Shown here in pieces: positions 1 to 10,151 of a DNA stretch of 64,000 nt (positions are counted from its first letter, which is position 1; each line of letters begins with the position of its first letter). A program made the position numbers and the translations under genes. Origin of the DNA: Yersinia intermedia (GTDB lineage Bacteria > Pseudomonadota > Gammaproteobacteria > Enterobacterales > Enterobacteriaceae); assembly GCF_900635455.1 (NCBI RefSeq), contig NZ_LR134116.1:3100001-3164000 (forward strand). Reading direction: 5' to 3'. Under the pieces are notes generated by a model. That model saw only the letters and a program-made list of their open reading frames with translations, had not been told where the DNA came from and made no database searches.

Positions 1-896
1 ACGCATCATTGACGTTGTATGGCAATGTGGATATTCGCACAGTGAACTTGGGCTTTCGGGTTGGTGGTCGGCTGGCTTCTCTGACTGTCGATGAAGGGGA
101 TAAAATCCAGCCAGGGGAAGTACTGGGGAAACTGGATAACGGCCCTTATCTCAATGCACTCAAACAAGCGCAAGCCAATGTTCAAAGCGCGCAAGCACAA
201 TTAGCTTTATTGAAGGCAGGATACCGTGACGAGGAGATAGCACAGGTAAAATCTGAAGTTGCTCAGCGAGAAGCCGCATTTAGCTATGCTGATAGCTTCC
301 TAAAACGCCAACAAGGGTTGTGGTCAAGTAAAGCCACCTCTGCCAACGAGCTAGAAAATGCGCGGACTGCCCGTAATCAAGCACAGGCTAATCTGCAAGC
401 CTCCAAAGATAAGCTTGCACAATATTTGAGTGGCAACCGGCCACAGGAAATTGCGCAAGCCGAAGCGAATCTGGCCCAAAGTGAAGCGGAACTGGCTCAA
501 GCTCAACTCAATCTGCAAGACACCACCCTGCTTGCGCCATCAGCGGGTACCGTACTCACTCGTGCGGTTGAACCGGGGACCATTTTATCCGCCAGTAACA
601 CCGTATTTACTCTGTCATTGACCGATCCGGTATGGGTACGGGCCTACGTCAGTGAACCCCACTTGAATCAGGCCATTCCCGGTACCGAAGTCGACGTATT
701 TACCGATGGTCGCCCAGGCAAGCCATATCACGGCAAAATAGGTTTCGTATCACCCACGGCAGAATTTACCCCTAAAAGTGTTGAAACACCGGAACTGCGT
801 ACCGATCTGGTTTATCGCTTACGTATCATTATCACTGATGCCGATGAATCGTTGCGACAAGGTATGCCCGTCACCATCCGTTTCGCACAACCTTAA
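1..896 (+). CDS. ybhG: YbhG, HlyD-family membrane fusion protein (5' partial)
   Basis: Periplasmic adaptor (membrane fusion) subunit of the YbhGFSR ABC exporter. The reading frame is open from the first base. The enterobacterial protein has about 30 further N-terminal residues with a signal anchor, so the true start lies upstream of the window. The visible part begins just before the first lipoyl/barrel half ([14 protein letters not shown]). It continues with a long alpha-helical hairpin rich in Ala/Gln and repeating EIAQ...QAEANLAQ, the second lipoyl half ([17 protein letters not shown]) and a beta-barrel tail. It ends 13 bases before ybhF on the same strand. In E. coli this exporter family is linked to tolerance of some antibiotics and cations; the substrate is not readable here. 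The TTG at position 9 is an internal Leu codon, not the start. Confidence 0.93.
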   Translation, partial: ASLTLYGNVDIRTVNLGFRVGGRLASLTVDEGDKIQPGEVLGKLDNGPYLNALKQAQANVQSAQAQLALLKAGYRDEEIAQVKSEVAQREAAFSYADSFLKRQQGLWSSKATSANELENARTARNQAQANLQASKDKLAQYLSGNRPQEIAQAEANLAQSEAELAQAQLNLQDTTLLAPSAGTVLTRAVEPGTILSASNTVFTLSLTDPVWVRAYVSEPHLNQAIPGTEVDVFTDGRPGKPYHGKIGFVSPTAEFTPKSVETPELRTDLVYRLRIIITDADESLRQGMPVTIRFAQP

Positions 897-909
897 GGTG
901 GTATGAGCT

Positions 910-2661
910 ATGAATGGAATCCAGCATCTTATTACTTTGGAGGGCGTTGAAAAACGCTTCCCCGGACTGGATAACCCTGCCGTCGCCAGCCTGACAACAG
1001 AGATCCGCAGTGGCGCGGTCACCGGTTTGGTTGGGCCGGACGGTGCCGGTAAAACCACCCTGCTCCGTATGCTTGCCGGATTGCTCAAACCCAGTCAAGG
1101 CAAGATGACGGTGGTCGGGCTAGACCCGTTAGAAAACGATCGCCAGTTACATTCCATTCTCGGGTATATGCCACAAAAGTTTGGTTTGTATGAAGACCTG
1201 ACGGTGATGGAGAACCTGACGCTGTATGCCGATCTACGCGGAGTTACCGGTGAGCTTCGCCGCCAAACATTTGAGCGCCTGCTGACGTTTACCGATTTAA
1301 CCCGCTTTACTGACCGGCTGGCGGGAAAACTCTCCGGCGGGATGAAGCAAAAACTGGGGTTGGCCTGTACTCTGGTCGGTCAGCCCAAAGTACTGTTGCT
1401 CGATGAACCGGGTGTCGGCGTTGACCCGATTTCACGCCGCGAGTTATGGCGCATGGTGCATGAGCTGGCAAGCGATGGCATGCTTATCCTGTGGAGCACA
1501 TCATATCTGGATGAGGCAGAGCAATGCCGTGAAGTGCTATTACTAAATGAAGGGAAATTGCTGTACAGCGGTGCGCCGCAACACCTGACGCAACGGATGA
1601 GTGGCCGCACAATTTTGCTGGCAGCGCAAACCGGAACTAACCGTAAGCTGTTACAACATGCGCTGGCATTGCCTCAAGTGAGCGATGGAGTCATTCAGGG
1701 GAAGTATGTACGGCTAATCCTCAAACCTGACGTGGATCACAGCCAACTATTGCCACTCCTCAATCAGCCCAATGCCGAGATAACTGAAGCAGAACCGCGC
1801 TTTGAGGATGCCTTTATCGACCTATTGGGGGGCGGCCCCGCCAGTGAGTCCGCTTTGGCGAAAATTATGCCCAAAGTCGCCGGTAGCCATCAGGAAACCG
1901 TGATTGAAGCCCAAGAGTTAACCAAAAAATTTGGCGATTTCGCCGCAACTGATCATGTGAATTTTCAAGTTAAACGCGGTGAGATATTTGGTCTGCTCGG
2001 CCCGAATGGCGCGGGGAAATCCACTACGTTTAAAATGATGTGCGGTCTGTTAGTCCCCAGTTCAGGTAAAGCATTGGTACTGGGAATGGATCTGAAAACC
2101 AGTTCGGGTAAAGCCCGGCAGCATTTGGGTTATATGGCGCAGAAATTCTCGCTGTATGGCAATCTGACCGTTGAACAAAACCTGAAATTTTTCTCCGGCG
2201 TTTATGGTCTACAAGGCAAAATACAACGCGACAAAATAGCTGACATGACATCAGCCTTTAACTTTACCCCGATCCTTAGGCAAACCCCGGACTCACTGCC
2301 TTTGGGGTTTAAACAGCGTTTGGCGCTGGCCTGCGCGTTAATGCACGAACCAGACATTCTGTTCCTGGATGAACCGACATCCGGCGTCGACCCTCTAACT
2401 CGGCGTGAGTTTTGGTTGCATATCAATGGGATGGTAGATAAAGGCGTCACCGTCATGGTTACCACCCACTTTATGGATGAAGCAGAATACTGTGATCGTA
2501 TCGGGCTGGTTTACCGTGGCAAGATTATCGCAGCCGGCACACCTGATGAGTTAAAACAACAGGTTGCCAGTGATGATAATCTTAATCCCTCCATGGAAGA
2601 GGCCTTTATTGGGCTGGTGCAACACTATGATCAGCAAAATGATAAGGAGCAGCAGTCATGA
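910..2661 (+). CDS. ybhF: YbhF, ABC exporter ATPase with two fused nucleotide-binding domains
   Basis: Cytoplasmic ATPase of the YbhGFSR exporter, 583 aa, close to the 578 aa of E. coli YbhF. Domain 1 has Walker A near residues 42-49 (GPDGAGKT), signature LSGGMKQ near 141 and Walker B with VLLLDEP near 161-167. At the H-loop the usual His is missing (WSTSY near 195-199). Domain 2 has Walker A near 363-370 (GPNGAGKS), a degenerate signature (LPLGFKQ near 462), Walker B LFLDEP and an intact H-loop His near 519 (TTHFMDEAE). By the usual head-to-tail pairing this predicts one intact and one degenerate ATP site. The ATG matches the start of E. coli YbhF. The stop overlaps the ybhS start (ATGA), implying translational coupling. 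Confidence 0.95.
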   Translation: MNGIQHLITLEGVEKRFPGLDNPAVASLTTEIRSGAVTGLVGPDGAGKTTLLRMLAGLLKPSQGKMTVVGLDPLENDRQLHSILGYMPQKFGLYEDLTVMENLTLYADLRGVTGELRRQTFERLLTFTDLTRFTDRLAGKLSGGMKQKLGLACTLVGQPKVLLLDEPGVGVDPISRRELWRMVHELASDGMLILWSTSYLDEAEQCREVLLLNEGKLLYSGAPQHLTQRMSGRTILLAAQTGTNRKLLQHALALPQVSDGVIQGKYVRLILKPDVDHSQLLPLLNQPNAEITEAEPRFEDAFIDLLGGGPASESALAKIMPKVAGSHQETVIEAQELTKKFGDFAATDHVNFQVKRGEIFGLLGPNGAGKSTTFKMMCGLLVPSSGKALVLGMDLKTSSGKARQHLGYMAQKFSLYGNLTVEQNLKFFSGVYGLQGKIQRDKIADMTSAFNFTPILRQTPDSLPLGFKQRLALACALMHEPDILFLDEPTSGVDPLTRREFWLHINGMVDKGVTVMVTTHFMDEAEYCDRIGLVYRGKIIAAGTPDELKQQVASDDNLNPSMEEAFIGLVQHYDQQNDKEQQS

Positions 2662-3848
2662 CCGAGCCACGTCTATTGCCAGTGGATAAATCGCCGGTAA
2701 ATGAGAGCGAAACCTATCAGGACACAGGGTTTTCCTGGCGTCGCTTGCGGGCCTTATGCCGTAAAGAGACCCGGCAAATACTGCGTGACCCGAGCAGTGG
2801 ATTGATCGCATTCGTCATCCCGTTGTTGCTGCTGTTTATCTTTGGTTATGGCATCAATCTGGACTCCAGCAAACTGCACGTCGGCATTTTAATGGAGCAA
2901 CAGAGCAAACCGGCTCAGGATCTGGCTAACGCCTTCGCCAGTTCACCTTATATTTCACCGCAAATCAGTGACAATCGCCAGGCGCTAATTCAGGCGATGC
3001 AAGCCGGCAAAATTCGTGGGCTAATTGTGATCCCCAATGATTTTGCACAGCAACTTGCGCGCCCCGAAAGTAAAGCGCCCATTCAGGTCATTACTGATGG
3101 CAGTGAACCCAATACCGCCAACTTTGTGCAAGGCTACGCACAAGGGGTGTGGCAAATCTGGCAACAACAACAGGCGCAAAACCTAGGGCAAAAAAACGAT
3201 CCTCTGATTGAGATTCAGGTCCGTTATTGGTTTAACCCTGCCGCCATCAGCCGACACTTTATTATTCCCGGTGCCATTACCATTATTATGACGGTTATCG
3301 GCGCGATTCTAACCTCGCTGGTGATCGCCCGTGAATGGGAGCGCGGTACCATGGAAGCACTACTGTCGACCCAGGTCACGCGCAGCGAGTTGCTGTTGTC
3401 GAAACTGATCCCCTATTACGCCCTGGGCATGATAGCCATGACACTCTGCATGGCGGTGTCGGTATTTATCCTCGATGTGCCTTTCCGTGGCTCACTGTGG
3501 ATATTGTTTGTTATGACCAGCCTATTTTTGGCCAGCACTCTGGGTATGGGATTGCTAATTTCGACTATTACCCGCAATCAATTTAACGCCGCAATGGTGG
3601 CCTTGAATGCCGCATTCCTGCCGGCAGTGATGCTGTCTGGCTTCATTTTCGAAATTGACAGCATGCCCGCTATCGTGCGCGCCGTAACCTATATCATTCC
3701 CGCCCGCTATTTTGTCAGCAGCCTGCAAACCCTGTTTCTGGCGGGGAACATCGGTACCGTACTGGTGATTAACCTGTTGTTCCTGGTTGCCTCAGCAACC
3801 GTATTTATCGGCCTGACGGCATGGAAAACTAATCGTCGGTTAGATTAG
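2658..3848 (+). CDS. ybhS: YbhS, ABC-2 type exporter permease
   Basis: Inner-membrane permease of the YbhGFSR exporter, 396 aa. It begins with a cytoplasmic segment (residues 1-45) and a first membrane helix near 50-68 ([18 protein letters not shown]). A large periplasmic domain of about 150 residues follows, then five hydrophobic segments in the C-terminal half. The motif [25 protein letters not shown], where helix 2 meets the coupling region, is characteristic of ABC-2 exporters such as YhhJ/YbhR. The start codon overlaps the ybhF stop by 4 bases. YbhR, 32 bases downstream, is its paralogue, and the two probably form a heterodimeric channel with YbhF. Confidence 0.94.
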   Translation: MTEPRLLPVDKSPVNESETYQDTGFSWRRLRALCRKETRQILRDPSSGLIAFVIPLLLLFIFGYGINLDSSKLHVGILMEQQSKPAQDLANAFASSPYISPQISDNRQALIQAMQAGKIRGLIVIPNDFAQQLARPESKAPIQVITDGSEPNTANFVQGYAQGVWQIWQQQQAQNLGQKNDPLIEIQVRYWFNPAAISRHFIIPGAITIIMTVIGAILTSLVIAREWERGTMEALLSTQVTRSELLLSKLIPYYALGMIAMTLCMAVSVFILDVPFRGSLWILFVMTSLFLASTLGMGLLISTITRNQFNAAMVALNAAFLPAVMLSGFIFEIDSMPAIVRAVTYIIPARYFVSSLQTLFLAGNIGTVLVINLLFLVASATVFIGLTAWKTNRRLD

Positions 3849-3880
3849 ACGCCGATTAGATTAAAGGAAGGAAGCAAGAT

Positions 3881-4987
3881 ATGTTTCATCGCCTCTATAC
3901 ATTGATTATCAAAGAGTTACAGTCACTGCTGCGCGAGCCACAGACGCGGGCGATATTAATTATGCCGGTTATATTACAAGTCATTTTGTTCCCATTCGCC
4001 GCCACATTGGAAGTGACTAATGCCACCATCGCTATTTATAGCGAAGACAGCGGGAAAGCGTCTGTAGAACTGACCCAACGCTTTGCCAAAGCAGAGGCTT
4101 TTTCTCATGTCTTACTGCTCCACAGCCCACAAGAGATTCAGCCGGTGATTGATAACCAGCAAGCACTGCTTTTGATACGTTTCCCAGAGCAATTCAGTGC
4201 TGACCTGGCTAATGGCAAAACCACTCAGTTACAGTTATTACTGGATGGGCGTAACTCCAACAGCGCGCAAATTGCCGCCAATTACATTCAGCAAATCGTA
4301 CAAAATTATCAATTAGAGTTAACCCAAGGCCAGATAAAGCCCAACAACAGCGAGTTGGTCATCCGCAATTGGTATAACCCGAATCTGAACTACAAATGGT
4401 TCGTGGTGCCATCATTGATTGCGATGATTACGACTATTGGGGTGCTTATTGTGACATCACTGTCGGTGGCTCGTGAGCGGGAGCAAGGGACACTCGAACA
4501 GTTGTTAGTTTCGCCGCTTACCACCTGGCAGATTTTTATTGGTAAAGCTGTCCCGGCACTGATTGTCGCGACTTTCCAGGCCAGTATCGTCTTGTTTATC
4601 GGTATCTTTTTTTACCAAATTCCGTTTGCTGGTTCGTTGGCGCTGTTTTACGGCACCATGCTGCTCTACGGCTTGTCGCTCGTTGGCTTCGGTTTGTTGA
4701 TTTCCTCGTTATGTTCCACTCAGCAGCAGGCTTTTATTGGCGTGTTTGTTTTCATGATGCCCGCTATCTTGTTGTCTGGGTATGTCTCGCCGGTGGAGAA
4801 TATGCCTATCTGGCTGCAAAATATTACGTGGATCAACCCTATCCGCCACTTTACCGATATCACCAAACAGATTTACCTCAAGGATGCCAGTTTCGATATT
4901 ATCTGGCACAGTTTGTGGCCGTTACTCGTAATAACCGCCACAACGGGGAGTGCCGCCTATGGGATGTTTAGGCGGAAAATCGCATAG
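3881..4987 (+). CDS. ybhR: YbhR, ABC-2 type exporter permease
   Basis: Second permease of the YbhGFSR exporter, 368 aa, with the same architecture as YbhS: one N-terminal helix (residues about 24-42), a periplasmic domain, then five membrane segments from about residue 170. The family motif [25 protein letters not shown] and the NPIRHFTDI segment near the C-terminus are visible. It has its own ribosome-binding site (AAGGAAGG). It is the last gene of the operon and is followed by a strong hairpin terminator at 5034-5058. Confidence 0.94.
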   Translation: MFHRLYTLIIKELQSLLREPQTRAILIMPVILQVILFPFAATLEVTNATIAIYSEDSGKASVELTQRFAKAEAFSHVLLLHSPQEIQPVIDNQQALLLIRFPEQFSADLANGKTTQLQLLLDGRNSNSAQIAANYIQQIVQNYQLELTQGQIKPNNSELVIRNWYNPNLNYKWFVVPSLIAMITTIGVLIVTSLSVAREREQGTLEQLLVSPLTTWQIFIGKAVPALIVATFQASIVLFIGIFFYQIPFAGSLALFYGTMLLYGLSLVGFGLLISSLCSTQQQAFIGVFVFMMPAILLSGYVSPVENMPIWLQNITWINPIRHFTDITKQIYLKDASFDIIWHSLWPLLVITATTGSAAYGMFRRKIA

Positions 4988-5033
4988 CGACATTAAGTGG
5001 TAGTAAGGCTTACCGGCATTCACCAAAAAACAA

Positions 5034-5065
5034 AAAGGACACCACAGGGGTGTCCTTTAAAATTT
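5034..5065 (+). terminator. Rho-independent terminator of ybhGFSR
   Basis: A perfect 10-bp stem (AAAGGACACC / GGTGTCCTTT) with a five-base loop is followed by TAAAATTTT. It lies 47 bases after the ybhR stop codon. The A-rich left flank could let it act weakly on the other strand as well. Confidence 0.85.
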
Positions 5066-5079
5066 TGATCAACCTATAA

Positions 5080-5270
5080 TACGGCGAGCAAGTTTGCCAC
5101 ACCGCAACTTTGAATCAGCCAGCTTAAGCTGAGTTTGATTCAGTGACGAGACCAAAAAATTGACCGACGCCCGCAGCGCAGAAAGCGCAGTTGACATCGG
5201 TCAATGAGCATTTCGCGCAGCGTACGGCGAGCAAGTTTGCCGCGTCGCAGCCCTGAATCAGCCAGCTTAA
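5080..5270. repeat. 48-bp direct repeat pair with internal palindromes
   Basis: Two copies of a 48-bp sequence starting TACGGCGAGCAAGTTTGCC and ending CAGCCAGCTTAA lie at 5080-5127 and 5223-5270; they differ at a handful of positions in the middle. The first copy runs into a palindrome around CAGCTTAAGCTG flanked by AATCA/TGATT (5112-5142). Between the copies is a perfect 9-bp inverted repeat, ATTGACCGA/TCGGTCAAT (about 5158-5206). The second copy covers the stop codon of ybhL. It looks like a composite intergenic repeat element; I cannot name the family with certainty. Confidence 0.8.
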
Positions 5271-5977
5271 CGGCGGTTGCCGAAAATCCGCAGCAACATC
5301 AAGAACAAGTTAATGAAATCAAGATACAGCGTCAAAGCACCCACTATGGAGTATTTACGGAAGTTATCTTTATCATTGGCATCCAACTGTGAACCCATGT
5401 TTTTCAACTTCTGGGTATCATAAGCAGTCAAACCAACAAACACTAACACCCCGATGTAGGTCACTGCCCACATTAGCGCCGTGCTTTTCAGCCAGATGTT
5501 AACAATGGATGCTAACACGATACCGATCAGGCCCATAAACAGCATGCTGCCCATACCACTCAAGTCACGTTTAGTGGTATAGCCGTAGAAACTCATGGCA
5601 CCAAACATACCGGCAGCAATCAAGAATGTGCTGGCGATAGAAGAGCTGGTGTACATGATGAAAATGCTGGATATCGTCAAGCCGGTTAATGCGGAATAGA
5701 GCATAAACAGCGAGGTAGCCATCGAGCCACTCAGGCGGTTAACCATGCCAGAAATAACAAATACCAGACCTAACTGAACAATAATCAGCCCGAAAAAGGT
5801 GATCTGACTGGAAAATATAAAGTTGAGTACCGCAGGGGTATTCGCTGCGTACCAAGCGACAACCGCCGTTAATAACAGACCACAGGTCATCCAGCCGTAT
5901 ACCTGCGCCATATATGCCTGAATGCCTGTGTTGGCACGTTCGACAATCGAACCATTAGAGCGTGGATAGCGATCCAT
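5267..5977 (-). CDS. ybhL: YbhL, Bax inhibitor-1 family membrane protein
   Basis: Inner-membrane protein of the BI-1/YccA (TMBIM) family, 236 aa from the chosen start (E. coli YbhL is 234 aa). Seven hydrophobic segments are visible, with the family region SALTGLTISSIFI in the middle and the conserved C-terminal block YDTQKLKNM...LTLYLDFINLFLMLLR. Members of the family conduct or modulate calcium and other ions; the bacterial role is uncertain. The ATG at 5977 (MDRYPRSN) is preferred because it has an AAGGTAACT ribosome-binding site and matches E. coli. Upstream in-frame ATGs at 5995 and 6016 lack these supports. The stop codon lies inside the second copy of a 48-bp repeat. Confidence 0.93.
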   Translation of the reverse strand: MDRYPRSNGSIVERANTGIQAYMAQVYGWMTCGLLLTAVVAWYAANTPAVLNFIFSSQITFFGLIIVQLGLVFVISGMVNRLSGSMATSLFMLYSALTGLTISSIFIMYTSSSIASTFLIAAGMFGAMSFYGYTTKRDLSGMGSMLFMGLIGIVLASIVNIWLKSTALMWAVTYIGVLVFVGLTAYDTQKLKNMGSQLDANDKDNFRKYSIVGALTLYLDFINLFLMLLRIFGNRR

Positions 5978-6122
5978 GGTAGTTACCTTATGCATATAAA
6001 TAATGATACAGGCCATCTAAATTGACAGCCCACCGACTTTTTAAGGGTACCACAGAAGTACAGTCAACAAGGGAGTAAAAATAGACATTTAGCGGTGATC
6101 TTTACACTGGTTTACGCTCAAT

Positions 6123-6575
6123 TTACCAGCGCTTGGCCGCCAGATGATCACTGTCGCGTGATTCAACCCAACGTTCGCCGTCCGTTGTGGCTTCCCGCTT
6201 CCAAAATGGGGCCTTTGTTTTCAGGTAATCCATTATAAATTCAGCCGCATCAAACGCCATACTGCGATGGGCGCTGGTTACCCCAACAAAGACAATTTCA
6301 TCGCCGGGGAACAGTGGCCCCACCCGATGAATAACGCTAACACGCTGTAAAGGCCAACGGCTACGGGCTTCATCAATAATCTCAGTTAGCGCCTTTTCTG
6401 TCATGCCTGGGTAATGTTCCAGCGTCAGTGCGCTAACGCTATCACCCAGATTGTGATTACGAACTTTGCCGGTAAACGTCACCACCGCGCCATCTTCATC
6501 ACACTGTGACAACCAGTGATACTCATCACCCACACTGAAAGTCTCAGTACCCACGCAAATACGGGTATGGTCCAT
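6123..6575 (-). CDS. moaE: MoaE, molybdopterin synthase catalytic (large) subunit
   Basis: Large subunit of molybdopterin synthase, 150 aa, the same length as E. coli MoaE. With thiocarboxylated MoaD it converts cyclic pyranopterin monophosphate to molybdopterin by adding the dithiolene sulfurs. The conserved blocks VTFTGKVRNHN, LEHYPGMTEKAL, GVTSAHRSMAFDAAEFIMDYLKTKAPFWK (catalytic Lys/Arg region) and the C-terminal RESD...AAKRW are all present. The ATG at 6575 has GGAGG six bases upstream, inside the end of moaD. A TTG two codons earlier is not a convincing start. Last gene of the moa operon. Confidence 0.97.
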   Translation of the reverse strand: MDHTRICVGTETFSVGDEYHWLSQCDEDGAVVTFTGKVRNHNLGDSVSALTLEHYPGMTEKALTEIIDEARSRWPLQRVSVIHRVGPLFPGDEIVFVGVTSAHRSMAFDAAEFIMDYLKTKAPFWKREATTDGERWVESRDSDHLAAKRW

Positions 6576-6577
6576 TA

Positions 6578-6823
6578 TCAACCTCCGGTCACCGGCGGGA
6601 AGAACGCCACTTCATCACCCGCCACCAGCGGATGATGAACATTGACCAATGATTGATTCACCGCAGTCAGTAATTTGCCTTCTTCAAGAGCTAATTGCCA
6701 GCGCTCACCCCGTTGGCACAGGGATTGACGCAGTGCCTCAACAGTGGGAAATTCCGCCGCCAATTGCAAACTGTCGGTTCCGACCAGTTCACGCACCTGA
6801 GCAAAAAAGAGAATTTGAATCAT
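6578..6823 (-). CDS. moaD: MoaD, molybdopterin synthase sulfur carrier (small) subunit
   Basis: Ubiquitin-like sulfur carrier, 81 aa. It ends in the diagnostic Gly-Gly (FFPPVTGG), whose terminal carboxylate is adenylated by MoeB and converted to a thiocarboxylate that donates sulfur to MoaE's substrate. The N-terminal [10 protein letters not shown] block is typical of MoaD. Its start overlaps the moaC stop by 4 bases (ATGA). Its own last codons contain the moaE ribosome-binding site, so MoaD and MoaE are probably translated in coupled fashion. Confidence 0.97.
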   Translation of the reverse strand: MIQILFFAQVRELVGTDSLQLAAEFPTVEALRQSLCQRGERWQLALEEGKLLTAVNQSLVNVHHPLVAGDEVAFFPPVTGG

Positions 6824-7299
6824 GAGTTCACCTTAAAATCACCGGATTTCCCGCCACTTTTTGCTAACAGGCGCACCGGGCCAATTATCATGTCTTTTTG
6901 TACCGCTTTGCACATATCGTAAATTGTCAGGGCGGCAACGGAAGCTGCCGTCAGCGCTTCCATTTCCACGCCGGTTTTACCGGTCAGGCGGCAGCAAGTT
7001 TCGATACGCACACGGTTGTGTTCTGGTTGTGCTTCCAGTTGAACTTCAACTTTGGTCAGCAACAGTGGGTGGCACAGCGGGATTAATTCCCAGGTTTTTT
7101 TAGCTGCCTGAATCCCGGCAATACGCGCAGTGGCAAAGACATCACCTTTGTGGTGGCTGCCCTCGATAATCATCGCCAACGTCGCGGCCTGCATTTCGAC
7201 AAAAGCCTCCGCCCGCGCTTCACGCACGGTTTCTGCTTTAGTGGAAACATCCACCATATGGGCTTCGCCTGCGGCGTTAATGTGAGTTAGTTGGGTCAT
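6820..7299 (-). CDS. moaC: MoaC, cyclic pyranopterin monophosphate synthase
   Basis: Second enzyme of Moco synthesis; it converts 3',8-cyclo-7,8-dihydro-GTP made by MoaA to cyclic pyranopterin monophosphate. It is 159 aa from the ATG at 7299 ([19 protein letters not shown]), closely matching E. coli MoaC. The conserved [51 protein letters not shown] and GDFKV motifs are intact. The frame stays open upstream but those residues are not conserved. It follows moaA after 32 bases, where E. coli has moaB. Confidence 0.97.
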   Translation of the reverse strand: MTQLTHINAAGEAHMVDVSTKAETVREARAEAFVEMQAATLAMIIEGSHHKGDVFATARIAGIQAAKKTWELIPLCHPLLLTKVEVQLEAQPEHNRVRIETCCRLTGKTGVEMEALTAASVAALTIYDMCKAVQKDMIIGPVRLLAKSGGKSGDFKVNS

Positions 7300-7331
7300 A
7301 TATTCTCTTCTGTTCTTAACGTTGCCCGCTA

Positions 7332-8312
7332 TCAACCGCCAATAAACGATAAATTCTGGGTAATACCGCTGTTGCCCTGATGCAGAAAATGGGTCTGTTT
7401 CTTGGTTTGCAATGCACTCTGGATGCGTGCCATTAACTCATCTTGCTGGTCATCGCTGCCCAGCAAGTCACGTAGTGTAATGCCTTGCTCACCAAATAAG
7501 CATAAATGCAGATTCCCCAGCGCTGAAACACGCAAGCGGTTACAACTGGCGCAGAAGTCTTTCTCATACGGCATAATCAGCCCGACCTCCCCCAGATAAT
7601 CCGGGTGATGGAACACCTGCGCCGGGCCATCACTGCGTGCCCGCGCTTGCTGTTGCCAGCCTTGTTGGAGTAATTGCTGGCGGATGACACCACCGGAGAC
7701 ATGGTGTTGATGAAACAGATTGCCCCCCTCGCCGGTTTCCATTAATTCGATAAACCGCAGTTGAATCGGCCGTGACTTTATCCAGGTGAGGAAGGCATTC
7801 AGATTGCGATCATTGACATCACGCATCAATACGGCGTTAATTTTAACTTTCTCAAAACCGGCATCAAAAGCAGCATCAATGCCTTGCATGACCTGATGAA
7901 ATTTATCCTGCCCAGTTATGGCATGAAATTGCCGTGGATCAAGGCTATCGACACTGACATTAATGGCTGTCAACCCAGCCTCCCGCCATTGGGCGGCATC
8001 ACGGGCTAAACGATAGCCATTGGTGGTGACTGCCAGAGTGCGGATCGCTGGATTTTGTCTGATGGTGGCAATGATATCGCTGAAGTCGCGCCGCATAGAG
8101 GGTTCGCCGCCCGTCAGACGAATTTTTTCTGTTCCCAATAGAGCAAAGGCGCGGCTGACGCGGCTTATTTCGTCCAGACTCAGAAAGCTTTTTAATCCGT
8201 CGGGGCGATAGCCATCCGGCAAGCAATAGGTGCAACGAAAATTGCACACATCGGTAATTGATAGGCGCAAATAATAGAACTTGCGCGCAAATGCGTCAGT
8301 GAGTTGTACCAT
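7332..8312 (-). CDS. moaA: MoaA, GTP 3',8-cyclase (radical SAM)
   Basis: First enzyme of molybdenum cofactor synthesis, 326 aa. The radical-SAM [4Fe-4S] cluster motif is at about residues 23-30 (CNFRCTYC) and the second, substrate-binding cluster at about 255-273 ([10 protein letters not shown]...LCLFG). The C-terminus ends in Gly-Gly (SFIGG), needed for activity in the family. The ATG at 8312 ([18 protein letters not shown]) has AAAGGTG upstream. That ribosome-binding site lies in the last helix of the Moco riboswitch, which is how translation is expected to be shut off when cofactor is plentiful. Confidence 0.97.
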   Translation of the reverse strand: MVQLTDAFARKFYYLRLSITDVCNFRCTYCLPDGYRPDGLKSFLSLDEISRVSRAFALLGTEKIRLTGGEPSMRRDFSDIIATIRQNPAIRTLAVTTNGYRLARDAAQWREAGLTAINVSVDSLDPRQFHAITGQDKFHQVMQGIDAAFDAGFEKVKINAVLMRDVNDRNLNAFLTWIKSRPIQLRFIELMETGEGGNLFHQHHVSGGVIRQQLLQQGWQQQARARSDGPAQVFHHPDYLGEVGLIMPYEKDFCASCNRLRVSALGNLHLCLFGEQGITLRDLLGSDDQQDELMARIQSALQTKKQTHFLHQGNSGITQNLSFIGG

Positions 8313-8314
8313 AA

Positions 8315-8435
8315 CACCTTTCCAAATACGGGAGATGCAGGCATTTCTACCTCGCACCCTGGTGGCTTAAAGCCACGGCCAGAGCATCATATTGTTCGCG
8401 AACGAGACAACGTAGACGCCAAGGCTAGGAGTTTA
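8315..8435 (-). promoter_or_regulatory. Moco RNA motif (molybdenum cofactor riboswitch) of moaA
   Basis: The moaA leader on the minus strand carries the conserved blocks of the Moco RNA motif known from E. coli moaA. In order these are CTCCTAGCC at the 5' end, GCCGTGG, GCCACCAGGG, GAAATG and CTCCCGTATTTGGAAAGGTG immediately before the start codon. GTGGC and GCCAC form an evident stem. The match to the E. coli leader is from memory; covariance-model scoring was not possible. In the family, ligand binding sequesters the ribosome-binding site. Confidence 0.85.
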
Positions 8436-8777
8436 TGTTCAGTGACAGTTTACCCACTGCCCACCGAACCATGGTTTAAAAAGTAAAGCAGTTAGCGGCA
8501 GATGAGTCGCTAAAACCCCTACTTTTCCTAGAGATTCTAACGCTAAAACGGCAGGATAGCCAATGGCTGTTTTCCGTTATATATTTTTATATACAACGAC
8601 TTATATAACAAAACTTACTGTTATTCAGTCTATTGTAATCCATTGCTAATACTTTGTTTAAAATCACGAAAACAATGGCTTTTATCGCGTTTTCACGGCA
8701 AATCCGTTAACTTATGCAGCAATTTCACCATTAGCTACGCTATTAGAGCCAGGCAACAATATTTAGACAGGAAAAAT
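8436..8777. other. moaA/ybhK divergent intergenic region
   Basis: The 340 bases between the moaA riboswitch and ybhK must hold the two divergent promoters. The sequence is AT-rich around 8575-8640 (runs such as ATATATTTTTATATAC), but I cannot assign -35/-10 elements confidently. No gene is supported; the frame that opens upstream of ybhK at 8643 is not conserved. Confidence 0.5.
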
Positions 8778-9695
8778 ATGCGAAATCGCACATTAGCGGA
8801 TCTCGATCGGGTGGTTGCTTTAGGAGGAGGCCATGGCTTGGGGCGCGTGATGTCAGCCCTTTCTCCACTGGGTTCACGCCTGACAGGTATTGTTACCACC
8901 ACCGATAATGGCGGCTCGACGGGTCGCATCCGCCGTTCAGAAGGAGGAATTGCCTGGGGTGATACCCGCAATTGCCTTAATCAGTTGATCACTGAGCCGA
9001 GTGTGGCTTCGGCAATGTTTGAATACCGTTTTAGCGGTAATGGCGAACTCTCAGGCCATAATCTGGGTAATTTAATGCTCAAAGCGTTAGACCATCTCAG
9101 CATCAGACCTATCGAGGCAATCAACCTGGTGCGTAGCTTGCTAAAAGTAGAGGCATGGCTCATCCCGATGTCTGAGCAACCGGTCGATTTGCTGGCCATC
9201 GATCATGAAGGACACCCCGTTTATGGTGAGGTGAATATCGACCAACTGGCGAAAATGCCACAAGAGATGTTGTTGTCACCGCACGTTCACGCCACGCGGG
9301 AAGCCGTGGAAGCAATTAGCCAGGCAGACGTTATTTTGATTGGGCCAGGTAGTTTCTTAACCAGCCTGATGCCCTTGTTACTGCTAGATGACTTAACTCA
9401 GGCCCTACGTCGCAGCTCTGCCAGTATGATTTATATCGGTAATCTGGGGCGTGAACTCAGTGTGGCGGCAGCCGCGCTGTCGTTGCAAGAAAAACTGGCG
9501 ATAATGGAAAGCAAGATTGGCCGCAAAATTATTGATGCTGCTATTGTCAGTCCACGAATTGATATCAGTGGCGTAACGGACAGAATTATTATCCAGCAAC
9601 CACTGGAAGCCAAAGATATCCCTTATCGCCATGACCGTGAGCTGCTCCGCCAAGCGCTGGAAACCACGTTGCAACAGCTCGGTGGCGCAAACTAG
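8778..9695 (+). CDS. ybhK: YbhK/YvcK family protein (gluconeogenesis factor family)
   Basis: CofD/YvcK-superfamily protein of 305 aa (E. coli YbhK is 302). It has a Rossmann-like nucleotide-binding N-terminus ([17 protein letters not shown] near residues 11-27) followed by [13 protein letters not shown] and WGDTRNCL, all diagnostic of the family. Homologues in Bacillus bind UDP-GlcNAc and affect growth on gluconeogenic carbon sources and cell shape; the enterobacterial role is not settled. The ATG at 8778 is chosen because [13 protein letters not shown] matches E. coli and is preceded by CAGGAAAA. The upstream extension is not conserved. Its 3' end overlaps the convergent VF530-family gene by 4 bases. 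Confidence 0.93.
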   Translation: MRNRTLADLDRVVALGGGHGLGRVMSALSPLGSRLTGIVTTTDNGGSTGRIRRSEGGIAWGDTRNCLNQLITEPSVASAMFEYRFSGNGELSGHNLGNLMLKALDHLSIRPIEAINLVRSLLKVEAWLIPMSEQPVDLLAIDHEGHPVYGEVNIDQLAKMPQEMLLSPHVHATREAVEAISQADVILIGPGSFLTSLMPLLLLDDLTQALRRSSASMIYIGNLGRELSVAAAALSLQEKLAIMESKIGRKIIDAAIVSPRIDISGVTDRIIIQQPLEAKDIPYRHDRELLRQALETTLQQLGGAN

Positions 9696-9952
9696 CTAAG
9701 AGGTTTTGCTCGAGTTTGAGCTTGCAATGTTGCGCTGTCATTCATATGGATATACAGCGCCTCCACTTTAGTTCTAGCCCATGGTGTACGGCGTAAGAAT
9801 TTCAGGCTGGATTTAATGCTGGGATCGCTGATGAAACAGTTGATATTGATACGGTATGCCAACTCCTCCCAACCATAATGCTCAACCAGTTTAGTCAACA
9901 GTTGTTCAAGGGTAATACCGTGTAACGGATCTTTCGACAAGTGATCGCTCAT
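9692..9952 (-). CDS. VF530 family (DUF2132) small protein
   Basis: Small basic protein of 86 aa with the signature of the VF530/DUF2132 family: [49 protein letters not shown]. Family members are short, fold as a compact helical domain and are annotated as putative DNA-binding proteins; no clear function is established. It sits convergent to ybhK with a 4-base overlap of stop codons and is followed on the other side by uvrB. Confidence 0.85.
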   Translation of the reverse strand: MSDHLSKDPLHGITLEQLLTKLVEHYGWEELAYRININCFISDPSIKSSLKFLRRTPWARTKVEALYIHMNDSATLQAQTRAKPLS

Positions 9953-10151
9953 TATTTATCTCGCGTTTTATACTCTTCCGACCTGGCGCTGCTGAATTGT
10001 TGGCTTGCCACCGAGCTGCCACCCCAGGTTATTTGAGTCTATTTAGGTGATGATTTTATTAGCCGCACACCTTAATCAGGATGGGTTGATGCGGCAAGCA
10101 GAAATTCCTGATTTGCCACACGGCCACCACACAATGTGAGGCTAATGAGCA

